Notes under the pieces: model-generated
What the model saw: only the letters and a program-made list of their open reading frames with translations
What the model was told of the DNA's origin: nothing
The model's database searches: none
Translations under genes and position numbers: made by a program
Part shown: piece by piece, positions 9,612 to 20,013 of the stretch
Position numbering within the stretch: the stretch's first letter is position 1
Layout: the number at the start of each line of letters is the position of its first letter
Source: Methanothermobacter sp.
GTDB lineage: Archaea; Methanobacteriota; Methanobacteria; Methanobacteriales; DSM-23052
Direction of reading: 5' to 3'
Assembly (NCBI GenBank): GCA_030055615.1
Contig: JASFYN010000003.1
Span: 124,001-188,000 of the forward strand
DNA length: 64,000 bases

Positions 9612-10217
9612 CCTATAGTATCTACAATATTCCCTTATTGGACATTCATCATGTCTAGGACTTATGGGCTTGCAAATGTCCTGTCCAAATTGTACGAAAA
9701 GATCATTAAGTTCAATCCAATACTCCTTCGGGACTATCTCCCTCAACCTTTTTTCGGTCTCCTCTGGAGTCTTTGTATCAACAAGGCCCAACCTATTACT
9801 TATACGGTGAACATGGGTATCAACTGGTATGGCAGCCTTCCCATACGCGTATACAAGTACGCAATTCGCAGTCTTCCTACCCACCCCAGGCAACTCTAAT
9901 AAATCCTCTAATTTGCTGGGCACTCTACCATTATACTCTTCCAATATAATCCTTGAGACTTCTTTTATTCTTCTAGCCTTCACCCTATAAAATCCAGCCG
10001 GCCTTATAAGCTGTTCTATCCTTTCAACTGGCGCCTCTGCAATATCTTTTACTGTTGGATATTCTTGGAATAGTCTATTACTGGCCTCATCAGTATTCTC
10101 ATCCCTTGTACGCTGCGACAATATGGTCCTTATAAGAACCCTATAAGGGTCTCTATCCTCGAATACGCGCAGATTATAAAACTTTCTAAGAATCTTGATT
10201 ATCTTAACTATCTTCAT
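9597..10217 (-). CDS. nth: Endonuclease III-type DNA glycosylase/AP lyase
   Basis: Base-excision repair enzyme of the HhH-GPD family, 206 residues. The helix-hairpin-helix LPGVGRKTA carries the catalytic Lys115, and VDTHVHR carries the catalytic Asp133. The C-terminal cluster motif reads C182-X6-H189-X2-C192-X5-C198, so the second of the four usual 4Fe-4S cysteines is a histidine (codon CAT). The rest of the spacing is canonical, so a 3Cys/1His cluster or an altered metal site is possible. It overlaps the upstream GTPase gene by ATGA and is the last gene of the valS-aroA-GTPase-nth run. It probably removes oxidised pyrimidines. Confidence 0.94.
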   Translation of the reverse strand: MKIVKIIKILRKFYNLRVFEDRDPYRVLIRTILSQRTRDENTDEASNRLFQEYPTVKDIAEAPVERIEQLIRPAGFYRVKARRIKEVSRIILEEYNGRVPSKLEDLLELPGVGRKTANCVLVYAYGKAAIPVDTHVHRISNRLGLVDTKTPEETEKRLREIVPKEYWIELNDLFVQFGQDICKPISPRHDECPIREYCRYYRLLST

Positions 10218-10660
10218 GAAATTTTTCCTAAGAGTATTTTAAGACCCTCTAGGAGTCCCGCATTCTCGGTCGCTATTGTGGGTATAACATCAACTCCCCT
10301 ACTTATTTCAAGGGTGGAATCATCCAAATCCTGTTTATTCGCAAATACAACATAAGGTATATTCGCATCTTCTAATGAGTCCATTATACGCTCTTCTACA
10401 GCTGTAACACCCCTACTATTATCAACCACTATTATAGCCCCGTCCAGGCCATTTGCTATTATCTCCAACATGAACCTGAACCTTTCATGACCTGGTGTGG
10501 CGAAAAGATGTATCTTTTCACCATCTAAGGTTATGTTACCATAATCAAGGGCTACTGTAATCCCATTGTATTCAACCTTCACGATCTTTTCACATAACTT
10601 TTCTAGGGTTGTTGTCTTCCCAGAATCATAATCTCCAAATATTACAATCTTTTTACCCAT
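10214..10660 (-). CDS. Small Ras/Srp102-like GTPase
   Basis: A 148-residue single-domain P-loop GTPase. It shows G1 GDYDSGKTT (9-17), a G3-like ATPGHERF in which the usual DxxG Asp is replaced, and G4 NKQD. This is the archaeal/bacterial COG2229-type group related to MglA and the signal-recognition receptor beta subunit. There is no lipidation or membrane segment. It overlaps aroA by 8 nt upstream and nth by 4 nt downstream, so it is made from the same message. Its role is unknown. The C-terminal half of the 391-residue fusion at 43903-45078 is a related GTPase. Confidence 0.85.
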   Translation of the reverse strand: MGKKIVIFGDYDSGKTTTLEKLCEKIVKVEYNGITVALDYGNITLDGEKIHLFATPGHERFRFMLEIIANGLDGAIIVVDNSRGVTAVEERIMDSLEDANIPYVVFANKQDLDDSTLEISRGVDVIPTIATENAGLLEGLKILLGKIS

Positions 10661-11936
10661 TTTCGCACACCTCTAATCTGCAACCCAAACTTGCCAGAAT
10701 ATTAATAAAATCTGGAAATGATACCTTATATGCTTCAGCATCTTTTATTCTCAAACCTGCCTTGAGGCCTATGAGTGTGAATGCCATTACAAGACGATGA
10801 TCACCATGGGAATATACTGTATCCCCAGTTATCTTGCCACCTTTTATGATCATACCATCCCTTTTCTCCTCTACTGGCACTCCCAAGCGTGAAAGTTCCA
10901 TTGTACAAGTTTTTATTCTGTCAGTCTCTTTGAAACGGGCATGTTCCACTCCATGTATCCTGGTCGTGCCCTCTGCAAGGGCTCCTAGGACGGCCACTGT
11001 AGGTAGTAGATCAGGACTATCATGTAAGTCGACCTCTACACCCTGTAGTCTACCATCACATTCTATTTTAACACTCTCTTGTCCCCTATGGATGGTGGCC
11101 CCCATATCCTCTAGCACATCCAATATTATTTTATCCCCTTGTTTCGAATCCTTTGGAAGGTTTCTGATTGTGAGTTCCCCGCCAACGGCAGCGACTGCAC
11201 CCAAGAGATATGATGCAGATGAATAATCACCCTCCACTTGATAATCCTTGCCAGTATACTCTCCAGGTTCAACATAGAATATTCTCTCTTCCGGGTTAAA
11301 TTCTACCATGACATTAAATTTTCTCATAACATCTAATGTCATATCCACGTATGGTTTTGAAATGAAATCCCCTTCAATTTTAAGTTCCACACCATACTCT
11401 GATAATGGCGCCGCTATAAGTATAGAGGATATAAACTGTGAACTCACACCACCAGAGATGCTAGTCTTACCACCCTTAAATCCCCCTTTTACTATGATTG
11501 GTGGCCTCCCATTCATCCTAGATGATACCGCTTCAACCCCAAGTGGTCTGAGGGCATCCAAAAGATCCTGCATTGGACGTGAACGAAGAGACTCATCACC
11601 AGTAAGGATAGTGTAATTTTCTGCCAATCCAGCGACCGAAGTTAATATACGCAAGCTCGTGCCAGAATTTTTAAGATCTAAAACATCATCCGGCGTGCTT
11701 GGCCGCCCATCCACGCCCTCTATTATCCATTCTCCTTTTTTCTCTTCTATTTTGGCCCCGAATTTCTTGCAAGCATGGGCCGAGGCCAGTGTATCCTCGG
11801 CTTCTAGTGGATTGTATAGGGTTGATGCGCCCCTTGCAAGTGATGCTATTATGATGCTGCGATGGGTGTAACTCTTAGAGGGTGGTGCATCCACCATACC
11901 ATAGATCCTAGGGGATTTCCGGATTTTAAGCTCCAT
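10653..11936 (-). CDS. aroA: 3-phosphoshikimate 1-carboxyvinyltransferase (EPSP synthase)
   Basis: Shikimate-pathway enzyme joining shikimate-3-phosphate and PEP, 427 residues, the normal length. Diagnostic motifs are PPSKSYTHR near the N-terminus (the PEP/S3P lysine and arginine), [10 protein letters not shown], and the [14 protein letters not shown] loop. The C-terminal KETDRIKT segment is also present. ATG lies 6 nt after the valS stop codon and the gene overlaps the GTPase downstream, so it is an internal operon gene. The enzyme is cytoplasmic and needed for aromatic amino-acid synthesis. Confidence 0.97.
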   Translation of the reverse strand: MELKIRKSPRIYGMVDAPPSKSYTHRSIIIASLARGASTLYNPLEAEDTLASAHACKKFGAKIEEKKGEWIIEGVDGRPSTPDDVLDLKNSGTSLRILTSVAGLAENYTILTGDESLRSRPMQDLLDALRPLGVEAVSSRMNGRPPIIVKGGFKGGKTSISGGVSSQFISSILIAAPLSEYGVELKIEGDFISKPYVDMTLDVMRKFNVMVEFNPEERIFYVEPGEYTGKDYQVEGDYSSASYLLGAVAAVGGELTIRNLPKDSKQGDKIILDVLEDMGATIHRGQESVKIECDGRLQGVEVDLHDSPDLLPTVAVLGALAEGTTRIHGVEHARFKETDRIKTCTMELSRLGVPVEEKRDGMIIKGGKITGDTVYSHGDHRLVMAFTLIGLKAGLRIKDAEAYKVSFPDFINILASLGCRLEVCENG

Positions 11937-11942
11937 ATATGG

Positions 11943-14561
11943 TCACGGTACAATCTCTAATATTATATCATCTAGGTGTATTATCTCCACTTTTTCTCCT
12001 GTGGCGCCAAGGGCCTCCTTTTTAATCTTAAAGTATTCTCTTGTTAATTTGTGGCCTTCGATTTCTATCATACCATAAGTTTCTAGCCTTTCATATATTT
12101 CCTCTGGGTCCGCGGATTCTATGAATGCTAGTATCTTAGGGGCGTCAGCCCTGAACTTAGGGCCTATCTTCTCCATTACTGGTTTGAGTTCTTTTACATG
12201 TTCTTTTATCTTTGGTTTGCCTATTATAAGCTCCAGTTTTTGTATATTCATTGTGCCTTTGATGTCGTTTAGGTAGTCTTTTATTGTATCGTAGAGGTTT
12301 TCTGTTGTGTAGATGTTCACTTTTTCTAGTGGAGCGTTCAATGGTATCCTATTGGATGATTTGAACCTCCTTAGGGCGCCTATGATCTCTACTGCAAGGT
12401 CCCCTTTGGCTTCTATTTCATCACTGATATATTCCTCCTGGACACTTGGCCACTCTTTTGTATGTATTGATCCAGTGGCTATGTGTTGGTGGATCTCTTC
12501 TGTGAAGTGTGGCGCCATTGGAGCTAATAACCTTAATGATGTTTCAAGGACCTTGTTTAATGTCCATTGAGCTGCTCTTTTCGATTCGGGGTCATCATTG
12601 GAATATAGGCGGTATTTGACCGCTTCTATGTATTCGTCACAGAATTGGTGCCAGATGAACATTTGTATACTATTTATGGCCTTTGCGAAATTGTAATCTT
12701 CAAGGGCCCTTGTAACTTCTTTTATTAGCCTGTTGAGCTTCGATAGTATCCACTGGTCTAGTGGTTTGGGTTTTTCTTTCACATCTTCAAGGTGGAAGCT
12801 TATGAACCTGAATGCGTTCCAGAATTTCCTGAGGAACTTATAAGCGTACTTCACATCTTTCCAAGCAAATGGAACATCCGAGCCAGGGACACTATTTGAG
12901 GCCCATAATCGGAGTGCGTCAGCACCATAATCTTCTAGGACTTCTTCTGGTGTTATAACATTGCCCCTTGATTTGCTCATTTTATGCCCGTCCTCACCGA
13001 ACACCATACCATTTATTATGATCTCATGGAATGGTTTTTGGCCTGTGAGGGCCTTACATCTTAGTATGGTGTAGAATGCCCATGTTCGTATTATGTCATG
13101 TCCCTGCGGCCTTAAAGTTGCTGGGAATAGCTTTTTATATTCTGGTTTTGGCCAGCCAGCAACTGCTAGTGGCGATATTGAACTGTCCATCCATGTGTCT
13201 AGTACATCCTCTTCTCCGATGAATTCTTCGCTGCCGCATTCGCATTTGAAGTCTGGTTTGGTTTGGGTGGGGTCTACTGGTAGCATTTCCTCTGTTGCTA
13301 GGTGTGTTTTGCCACATTTTTTACAGTACCATACTGGTATTGGTGTTGCGAATACTCTCTGTCTTGAGATGCACCAGTCCCAGTCCATGGACCCGGTCCA
13401 GTTTAATAGTCTTGTCTTCATATGTTCTGGTATCCATTTCATTTCCTCTGCAGCTTCTATGACATCATCTATGAGCTTTTTCACAGCTACGAACCATTGT
13501 TTCTTTACTAGGATTTCGATGGGTGTTTTGCACCTCCAGCAGACGCCGAGGTTCTGTTTTATCCTCTCTTGTTTTATAAGGTGGCCCTCGGCTTTGAGGT
13601 CTTCTATTATCTTCTCTTTACACTCTTTTATGCTGAGGCCGCTGTATTTGCCTGCTGCTTCTGTCATTTGTCCTTTTTCGTCTATGGCCTCTATTATATC
13701 CAGGTTGTGGCGGTTGACCCATGTTACGTCTGTTTTATCACCGAATGTACATATCATAACTGCTCCTGTCCCAAATTCCGGGTCAACGTCCTCGTCCTCT
13801 ATTATCTCGACCTTGTGGTTGAATATGGGGACTTGGACGCTTTTACCCTTCAGATTAGCGTATCTTTCATCCTCTGGGTGTACTGCGACTGCTACACAAG
13901 CTGCTAAAAGTTCAGGTCTTGTAGTGGCTATCTCGAGGTAACCTGAATCTTCTAGTGGGAATTTTAGATAGTTTAGGTTTGTTTCATTTTCTATATATTC
14001 TACTTCTGCAAATGCTATGGCTGTCTCGCACCTTGGACACCAATTAACCGGGTGCACACCCCTATAGATCAGACCATCCCTATACATTTTAAGAAATGAT
14101 AATTGTGTTTTTTTCATGTACTCTGGTGTCATTGTTACGAATTCTGTGCTCCAGTCCTGGCTGAAACCTAATCTTTTCATCTGGCTTTTCATCCGCTTTA
14201 TGTTCTCTGTTGTGAGTTCTATGCAAAGTTCCCTGAATTCCTCCCTGGGTATGTCACCCTTCCTTATATTATAGGTTTCTTCAACCTTTACTTCGGTTGG
14301 GAGCCCATGACAATCCCACCCCTGTGGGAATAACACATCATATCCCCTCATCCTCTTGAAACGGGCGATTATATCCATGTAAACCCAATTCAAGACATGG
14401 CCCATGTGTATAGACCCAGTTGGATAAGGTGGTGGTGTGTCAATTATATACTGGGGTCTTGTCTCATCACCCTTAAACTTGTATAATCCTTGTTCTTCCC
14501 ATTTGTTTTGCCATTTAGTTTCATTCCTATGATCATAATCCTTGGGTATTTCACTGCCCAT
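11943..14561 (-). CDS. valS: Valyl-tRNA synthetase
   Basis: Class Ia aminoacyl-tRNA synthetase, 872 residues, full length. The HIGH motif is HMGH (52-55) and the KMSKS motif starts at Lys527. The editing CP1 domain and paired zinc-type cysteines (CWRC; CKKCG...CECG) lie between them, and the C-terminal part is the anticodon-binding helical domain. The ATG start is preceded by GGGGGT at 9 nt. It heads an apparent operon with aroA, a GTPase and nth. The gene for a cognate tRNA-Val(CAC) lies about 7.5 kb away in this window. Confidence 0.97.
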   Translation of the reverse strand: MGSEIPKDYDHRNETKWQNKWEEQGLYKFKGDETRPQYIIDTPPPYPTGSIHMGHVLNWVYMDIIARFKRMRGYDVLFPQGWDCHGLPTEVKVEETYNIRKGDIPREEFRELCIELTTENIKRMKSQMKRLGFSQDWSTEFVTMTPEYMKKTQLSFLKMYRDGLIYRGVHPVNWCPRCETAIAFAEVEYIENETNLNYLKFPLEDSGYLEIATTRPELLAACVAVAVHPEDERYANLKGKSVQVPIFNHKVEIIEDEDVDPEFGTGAVMICTFGDKTDVTWVNRHNLDIIEAIDEKGQMTEAAGKYSGLSIKECKEKIIEDLKAEGHLIKQERIKQNLGVCWRCKTPIEILVKKQWFVAVKKLIDDVIEAAEEMKWIPEHMKTRLLNWTGSMDWDWCISRQRVFATPIPVWYCKKCGKTHLATEEMLPVDPTQTKPDFKCECGSEEFIGEEDVLDTWMDSSISPLAVAGWPKPEYKKLFPATLRPQGHDIIRTWAFYTILRCKALTGQKPFHEIIINGMVFGEDGHKMSKSRGNVITPEEVLEDYGADALRLWASNSVPGSDVPFAWKDVKYAYKFLRKFWNAFRFISFHLEDVKEKPKPLDQWILSKLNRLIKEVTRALEDYNFAKAINSIQMFIWHQFCDEYIEAVKYRLYSNDDPESKRAAQWTLNKVLETSLRLLAPMAPHFTEEIHQHIATGSIHTKEWPSVQEEYISDEIEAKGDLAVEIIGALRRFKSSNRIPLNAPLEKVNIYTTENLYDTIKDYLNDIKGTMNIQKLELIIGKPKIKEHVKELKPVMEKIGPKFRADAPKILAFIESADPEEIYERLETYGMIEIEGHKLTREYFKIKKEALGATGEKVEIIHLDDIILEIVP

Positions 14562-14683
14562 GTCAATATACCCCCATGGAACCCGGGTAGTATTTTTGGA
14601 AAAGTTTTATTAGAATTAGTATACTAAATAATATATCCCTTACTAAATAAGCTAACTTCCCTAATATTTTATGGTGGATATTA

Positions 14684-15037
14684 ATGGAACTTATATGGTT
14701 TTATATAGCGGTCTTCCTCGCGATAAGCGACGAGCTGCACACAAGAATACTCTGGACAACCTTCACAGACTTTTATATAATATTAGCCGGTATTATAAGG
14801 GAGACCGTCCACTCCAACATACAATTATGGCTCATACACGAAGGCCTAGAAGCATTGTTCCACTTCATAATCCTTTCATTTGTCTTCCTATCAGTTGAAA
14901 TAGGATTCCTAGCAGCTCTAATACACCTAATAGTAGATGTATATCACCAGATCACAGGCCTAGAACATGGTTGGCTCTACCATAGAGCCCTACACTTCAC
15001 GATAGAATCATTCTTCTTCATCCTAATATTATCATGA
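14684..15037 (+). CDS. Small histidine-bearing membrane protein
   Basis: A 117-residue hydrophobic protein with three or four membrane segments. Histidines recur at segment edges ([33 protein letters not shown]) together with an early acidic SDELHTR, a pattern that could bind metal or heme, though this is only a visual impression. I do not recognise the family. ATG is chosen because GGTGG lies 6 nt upstream; an overlapping frame opening at 14671 is a shadow. It is divergent from valS across a roughly 120-nt AT-rich gap. Confidence 0.55.
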   Translation: MELIWFYIAVFLAISDELHTRILWTTFTDFYIILAGIIRETVHSNIQLWLIHEGLEALFHFIILSFVFLSVEIGFLAALIHLIVDVYHQITGLEHGWLYHRALHFTIESFFFILILS

Positions 15038-15059
15038 AAGATAATTCCAAATCATTAGG

Positions 15060-15743
15060 ATGACCAGATCATTATGCGATAGCCAAGATGAATGTACAGA
15101 AACCCAAAAAGAAGCTGTGAAATACAATGAAGGGCCGCTACTTATAATAGCCGGGCCTGGGACGGGTAAAACTCGTGTAATCATCGAAAAAGTGGCCTAT
15201 CTTATAAAAAGGGAAAAGGTAGACCCTGAAAGCATACTTGTTATAACATTTACTGAAAAGGCTGCTGAGGAGCTTAAAAATCGTTTAACAAAATGTGTGG
15301 GTTTAGATGTTGAAAAAATGCAAGTTTCCACTATCCACTCATTCTGCAGCAAGATATTGCATGAATACAGAGAATATCATGATCTTGGCGCGGATTTTGA
15401 AATCCTAAATGAAGAAACTCAATTCATTTTTATAAGAGCCCATTTTACGGAGTTAAAACTCAATATGATATGCACCGCACTAGGATACTTCGTAGCCCCC
15501 TATGATATCCTACCCGAAGAAATATACAGGCCACAAGGTTACATCGACGACATATACTTATCTTCACTAATCCTGGGAAAAATAGCAGAAAAAAACGGCT
15601 ACGAACTCCTAGAAGAATACTGGAGAGGTGAAGAAGACCTCAAATCAGTCATCAGAGAATGTCAAAAACGTTCAAAGAAAATACTGGGTAAAGACACGGA
15701 AAAGATACTCTCATATGTCGGACTCGGAAAAACTTTAAATTGA
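15060..15743 (+). CDS. Chimeric UvrD N-terminus fused to DUF1232 domain
   Basis: A 227-residue open frame with two unrelated halves. Residues 1-125 or so match the start of a UvrD/Rep superfamily-1 helicase: Q-motif ETQKEAV, Walker A GPGTGKT, motif Ia ITFTEKAAEEL and motif Ib STIHSFC. Then helicase similarity stops, and from about residue 135 the sequence matches DUF1232/YkvA membrane proteins (ALGYFVAPYDILPEE...GYIDDIYLSSLIL). Motifs II to VI are absent, so helicase activity is not expected. This looks like an in-frame deletion product joining two genes, though a genuine fusion cannot be excluded. The GAF-domain gene follows 12 nt downstream. Confidence 0.65.
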   Translation: MTRSLCDSQDECTETQKEAVKYNEGPLLIIAGPGTGKTRVIIEKVAYLIKREKVDPESILVITFTEKAAEELKNRLTKCVGLDVEKMQVSTIHSFCSKILHEYREYHDLGADFEILNEETQFIFIRAHFTELKLNMICTALGYFVAPYDILPEEIYRPQGYIDDIYLSSLILGKIAEKNGYELLEEYWRGEEDLKSVIRECQKRSKKILGKDTEKILSYVGLGKTLN

Positions 15744-15755
15744 TGGGATCCTGCA

Positions 15756-16274
15756 ATGTATAGGATAAAGATAGTAACTGAAAAAATTAAAGGAGCATCC
15801 ACGGTTAAAGAAGCAGCCCAGATAATATTCGATGAACTTAGAATACTAACAGATAGCAAATATTGCTACGTGACATACATAGACCCAAAAAATGGTGACA
15901 GCGTTGCTATAGTATTTTCAAAGGTTACAAGTGAATGTAATTATTACGAGAGTATAGGGGAGGCGCGGTTTAAACGCCCGAAAAATGGAAAGTATGGAGG
16001 ATTACTAGGATATTCCATGGACACTGGCAAATCATTCTTCACCAACGACCCTGAAAACCACCCAACAGCTCATGGAATACCAGAAGGCCACAAGATCATC
16101 CGAAGATTTTTATCAGTGGCCGTGAAATCCAATAATAGGGTTTTGGGCCAGATAGTCCTCGGAAACCCCCAGAGGGATTACACAAGGGATGATCTTAAAG
16201 TTTCAATGGAAGTTGGAGAAGCCTATGCTACCATACTCCAAGGGTTTTATGATGGCAGAATACCACTAAAATAG
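15756..16274 (+). CDS. Stand-alone GAF domain protein
   Basis: A 172-residue single GAF domain. Hallmarks are the central GLLGYSMDTGKSFFTNDP and HPTAHGIPEGHKIIRRFL segments and VLGQIVLGNP...DYTRDDL, which recur in GAF modules of bacterial and methanogen sensor kinases. No kinase, PAS or output domain is attached, so it may sense a ligand and act on a partner protein. It is 12 nt from the chimeric gene upstream and convergent with the ArsC-like gene. Confidence 0.8.
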   Translation: MYRIKIVTEKIKGASTVKEAAQIIFDELRILTDSKYCYVTYIDPKNGDSVAIVFSKVTSECNYYESIGEARFKRPKNGKYGGLLGYSMDTGKSFFTNDPENHPTAHGIPEGHKIIRRFLSVAVKSNNRVLGQIVLGNPQRDYTRDDLKVSMEVGEAYATILQGFYDGRIPLK

Positions 16275-16277
16275 TCT

Positions 16278-16676
16278 CTAATGTTCTATCATATTTTGGG
16301 GTTTTAGTTCTTTTCTGATCCATTCCTGGATATCATCTCTGATTCTGCGTAATGTTTCAATATTTGCATTTTTAGGATCTGGGAATCTGACATGGATGTA
16401 CTTTTCAGCTTCTGGTAATACTGGACATTTATCTTCACAGAGAGTTACTATTATATCGAATTTTTTTCCTTGAAACTCTTTAAGACTTTTTGGTTTGTGG
16501 CCTTTCATGCTTATGCCAATTTCTTCCATAACTTTAACTACAGAAGGGTTTATAGGCTTTGGTTCGGCTCCACCACTATAAACTTCATAATATTCACCAT
16601 ACATGTTCTTGAGGAAGGCTTCAGCCATCTGGGATCTTCCAGAATTATTCCAACAAACAAAAAGCACCTTCTTCAC
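16278..16676 (-). CDS. ArsC-type/low-molecular-weight phosphatase-fold protein
   Basis: A 132-residue protein of the low-molecular-weight tyrosine phosphatase / thioredoxin-coupled arsenate reductase fold. The active-site loop is CWNNSGRS (the CX5R motif) at residues 8-15, and a second cysteine pair is in TLCEDKCPVLP, the position of the resolving cysteines in ArsC. FPDPKN holds the general-acid Asp. Arsenate reductase is the better guess because of the cysteine pair, but no ars permease or regulator is adjacent. Confidence 0.8.
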   Translation of the reverse strand: MKKVLFVCWNNSGRSQMAEAFLKNMYGEYYEVYSGGAEPKPINPSVVKVMEEIGISMKGHKPKSLKEFQGKKFDIIVTLCEDKCPVLPEAEKYIHVRFPDPKNANIETLRRIRDDIQEWIRKELKPQNMIEH

Positions 16677-16918
16677 AACTTTACCTCCTACCAGCTCCCA
16701 ATATCCCCCCTAAGGGAGGACACCTTTATCCTAAAATTTTTTATTTTAAATGATATACCACTTACTTCAGGGCAAAAGGCCGTCAAATTTATCAATGAAA
16801 GATCCCCCACACTAATGAAAAATGAAAGCCAAAAATTATTTATTTCATAAACATTCATTTATTGTTCGTTAATGTGGTAGCCAAAAACACACTTATAAAT
16901 AAAGGGGGGAGGTTCTTT

Positions 16919-18070
16919 TTGTATTGTCCGAAATGTGGAGCTGAAAATCCTGATACTTCAAATTTTTGTATAAGTTGTGGAGCGCCTTTAAAACCGAAAA
17001 TAGAGAGTGAAAGTACATTTAAGAGTGGTTTTATAAATAGAATACCTGGTTTTAGGTCGGGCACCCCTTGGAAGATGGTTGTAGCATCTTTTGGATATTT
17101 ATTGATAACAGTTTTAGCAATTTATGCCATTGGTTGTCTTTTAATTAATGCAGATGCCACTGTGACAGTGAATGCAGCATATACAGCAGATAGTATCACT
17201 GGTAATTATTTTCCAACTTATAGTAGGTTTATTATAACGAACGTCACAGTAAAAAATAATGGTAATAATCCTCTAACTATCTCTTCAACCGATTTCAGTT
17301 TACTCAGTAACGGTGAATATATAGGTTATTTAAACTTTTATGGCCATGGCACTGATGTACCCGAGAACGTTCAAATACCCCCAGGGGAAAATAAAAGCTT
17401 CTTATTAGTCTTCGACGTTGAAGACAAGGACCCTGAAATTCTAGAATATAATAGTTTGTGGGATCCTTTTTCAGAGCCGGAAACCAGTGGCATGGGACCA
17501 GTAAATATAATACCCAACCCCAACTCCTATGCAAATTATGAAGTGAAAGGCAAAGTCAACGAGAAATCCTATCAGATGGATGTTAATATTACCTATAAAA
17601 GTACAACAAACGGGCAAATAGAAGAAAACATAAAAAGAAGTGGTGAAACAATATGGTTAACTGGATCAGTATACCGAGAGCCTATTCAGAGCCAATCTTG
17701 GGCATTTGATCCTGAGACTTTCGAAGATGAAAATGGAACATATTCATCTTACATATTCCTACCTAGAGGCTTCGTAGAAGGGGATTCAGTACCAATTAAA
17801 GGATCAGAAGGTGAAAACGTGGGAGAAGAGACCGTAACAGGCTCCAAGACAATAAATATCATGGGTAAAAAGATCGAATGCTGGGTAACCACCGCCAAAG
17901 AGGAAGAAGAAGGCATTAAACTTCAAATCACAAGATATTATGATAAGACAACAGGATTATTACTAAAAGAAGTGTATAAAGAGGAAGGCAGCGCCTACGG
18001 AGTCAGCTACACAGATTCCAATACCATGCAACTTACCAGTACAAACATCCCATTAATCGGAATTTCTTAA
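16919..18070 (+). CDS. Zinc-ribbon membrane-anchored protein
   Basis: A 383-residue protein with three parts: an N-terminal zinc ribbon (CPKCGAENPDTSNFCISCG), a linker, one transmembrane helix at about residues 53-73, and an extracytoplasmic beta-rich region of roughly 300 residues rich in Asn, Thr and Ser with N-glycosylation sequons. The start is a TTG because GGGGGAGGT lies 6 nt before it and the ribbon then begins at residue 2; an upstream ATG has no ribosome site. The topology puts the ribbon inside the cell. Function is unknown. Confidence 0.72.
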   Translation: MYCPKCGAENPDTSNFCISCGAPLKPKIESESTFKSGFINRIPGFRSGTPWKMVVASFGYLLITVLAIYAIGCLLINADATVTVNAAYTADSITGNYFPTYSRFIITNVTVKNNGNNPLTISSTDFSLLSNGEYIGYLNFYGHGTDVPENVQIPPGENKSFLLVFDVEDKDPEILEYNSLWDPFSEPETSGMGPVNIIPNPNSYANYEVKGKVNEKSYQMDVNITYKSTTNGQIEENIKRSGETIWLTGSVYREPIQSQSWAFDPETFEDENGTYSSYIFLPRGFVEGDSVPIKGSEGENVGEETVTGSKTINIMGKKIECWVTTAKEEEEGIKLQITRYYDKTTGLLLKEVYKEEGSAYGVSYTDSNTMQLTSTNIPLIGIS

Positions 18071-18626
18071 AACGGATCACAAATAATAATGATGGTGACA
18101 AGGGCTATTCCCCCAACACAAAGAAAAGCACTCACTCTAATAAAATAAGACATTAAAAGGTGATTTAATTCAAAATATGCGTCCAATCTAGGTTTATCCA
18201 AAAGCGAACATTTAAAATATAAAGTTTTTTGACCCCATAATCGATGACCACAAATGGAGGATGACACAGAAGCTATCAAAGCAAATAGCTGATGAAAATG
18301 TGGGAAATGGAAATTAGCAGCTAAAACCAGAAAAAGATAATATACCCCAAATACTTGTCAAATCTTCCTTTTTTGTGAAAATGAACCATAAGGGGAGAAC
18401 TTATATATTTAATATACCCACTTACTATTCCTTGAATTCTTGTAATGCTACTCTCTTCACCCCCAGAATCCAAACAAAAAGAACTTAAACATTCTATGTT
18501 AAGTAGAAACTATCCCCACAACATTTTGTAAAAAGTGAAACATCCTATAAGAGCATGAAAAACCCCCCCAAACTGAAGATTGATCCGCCCATAATACTCT
18601 CCTTTTATAAAATAACGTGATGTCCC
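18071..18626. other. 556-nt non-coding gap
   Basis: No convincing gene is seen. At 18255-18340 three frames together read like a decayed short gene (ATG after GGAGG, then AIK, ADEN and KWKLAAKTRKR in different frames). A minus-strand frame at 18067-18153 would give a hydrophobic peptide but has no ribosome site. Confidence 0.4.
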
Positions 18627-20009
18627 ATGAAAAGGAACAAAAAAACAAAAAAGAATGAAACAAAAGGTGTTACAATCATCACAGGAGACCCTAAAAAGGC
18701 CATCTGGAAACTCTCAGGCCATCTTATCATAGCAATGCTCCTAATGTCAACCTACAATTTAGTAGATGCCATATGGGTTTCGGGCTTGGGAGGTAACGCT
18801 CTCGCGGCTATTGGGTTTGTCACACCCCTTTATATGATACTCGTAGGCTTATCAAATGGTCTTGGAGCCGGCGCAGCATCTTCCATCTCAAGGTGTATAG
18901 GGGCCGGTGACAAGAAAAAAATGAACAACAGTGCAATACATGTCATAATAATCACCATCATCATCTCAATTATTATAACGGGAATACTTGAGTTCTTCTT
19001 GGTGGATCTGCTTTTAATTTTAGGTTCTAAAGACGCTTTTAACCTTTCTGTTGTATATGGTCGTATAGTCTTCGCTGGTACACTTTTCATGTTATTTAAC
19101 GGTTCTGCCTATGGGATCTTAAGGGGTGAAGGTGATACCCAACGTACAATGTATGCTATGATAGTCTCATCCATAATCAACATGATACTTGACCCAATAC
19201 TCATCTACCTACTAGGATTAGGGATTGCTGGTGCGGCTTGGGCGACATTAGCATCACAGTTTATCGTATCAGCCGTCATATTATACTGGTTCTTCCAAAA
19301 AAAGGACACATTCACAAGATTATCATGGAAGTATTACAAAGCCGATCTTATGGTTGCGAAATCTATTCTAGAGGTTGCATTGCCTGCCAGTGTAGAATTT
19401 CTGGTAATATCTGGTGGTGTTGCAATCTTGAACATAATACTTGTCACAGTGGCTGGGACAGATGCTGTGGCAGTCTATTCTGCTGGTTGGAGGATCGTCA
19501 TGATAGGACTAGTCCCTATCATATCAATTGGCACAGGTACCATTACAGTTGCTGGTGTGGCATATGGCGCCAGAAAATACGATAATCTCTCAGAAGCCCA
19601 CGATTATTCCACAAAATTAGGCATCCTCATAGCAACGATCATGAGCATCTTAACATTCATCCTTGCACCATATATTTCAATTATATTCACATATTCCCCG
19701 AAGATGAGCCACTTAGCCCCGGTAATAACAGAATTTCTTAGGGTCATGTGCCTATTTTATATTTTCATGCCCCCAGGGCTTATGTCAAATTCAATATTCC
19801 AAGGGGTGGGAAAAGGCATGACCTCCCTAATATTAACTGTAATAAGACAATTACTCTTCATAGTCATATTCGCGTATATTCTCGCCATTATTTTTAATTT
19901 CGGACAAAGAGGCGCCTGGTGGGGTATAGTCATAGGGGACATTATAGGAAGCTCGATAGCATACTTATGGGCCCGTATTTACATAAACAGACTACAGAGA
20001 CACCTATAA
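18627..20009 (+). CDS. MATE family multidrug/Na+ efflux protein
   Basis: A 460-residue MATE transporter with 12 membrane segments in two six-helix repeats and a basic cytoplasmic N-terminus. Family motifs include LGGNALAAIGFVTPL in repeat 1 and ILRGEGDTQRTMYAMI at its end. It probably exports cationic compounds in exchange for Na+ or H+. The last 119 nt of the gene plus 4 nt beyond recur 2588 nt downstream with 3 mismatches in 123. No ribosome site is visible close to the ATG, which may be leaderless. Confidence 0.9.
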   Translation: MKRNKKTKKNETKGVTIITGDPKKAIWKLSGHLIIAMLLMSTYNLVDAIWVSGLGGNALAAIGFVTPLYMILVGLSNGLGAGAASSISRCIGAGDKKKMNNSAIHVIIITIIISIIITGILEFFLVDLLLILGSKDAFNLSVVYGRIVFAGTLFMLFNGSAYGILRGEGDTQRTMYAMIVSSIINMILDPILIYLLGLGIAGAAWATLASQFIVSAVILYWFFQKKDTFTRLSWKYYKADLMVAKSILEVALPASVEFLVISGGVAILNIILVTVAGTDAVAVYSAGWRIVMIGLVPIISIGTGTITVAGVAYGARKYDNLSEAHDYSTKLGILIATIMSILTFILAPYISIIFTYSPKMSHLAPVITEFLRVMCLFYIFMPPGLMSNSIFQGVGKGMTSLILTVIRQLLFIVIFAYILAIIFNFGQRGAWWGIVIGDIIGSSIAYLWARIYINRLQRHL

Positions 20010-20013
20010 GACC
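19891..20013 (+). repeat. Direct repeat copy A (MATE 3' end)
   Basis: This 123-bp tail of the intact MATE gene matches 22479-22601 at 120 of 123 positions with a constant offset of 2588 bp. Similarity weakens sharply just past both copies but a trace (ATTCAG, AAATTAG) persists downstream. Confidence 0.9.

Noticed and set aside
18067-18279. Minus-strand frame with a hydrophobic end
   Set aside because: No ribosome site, no family look, and internal ATG context is poor.
18240-18330. C/D-box-like guide RNA (TGATGA near 18290)
   Set aside because: No matching D box or terminal stem was found.
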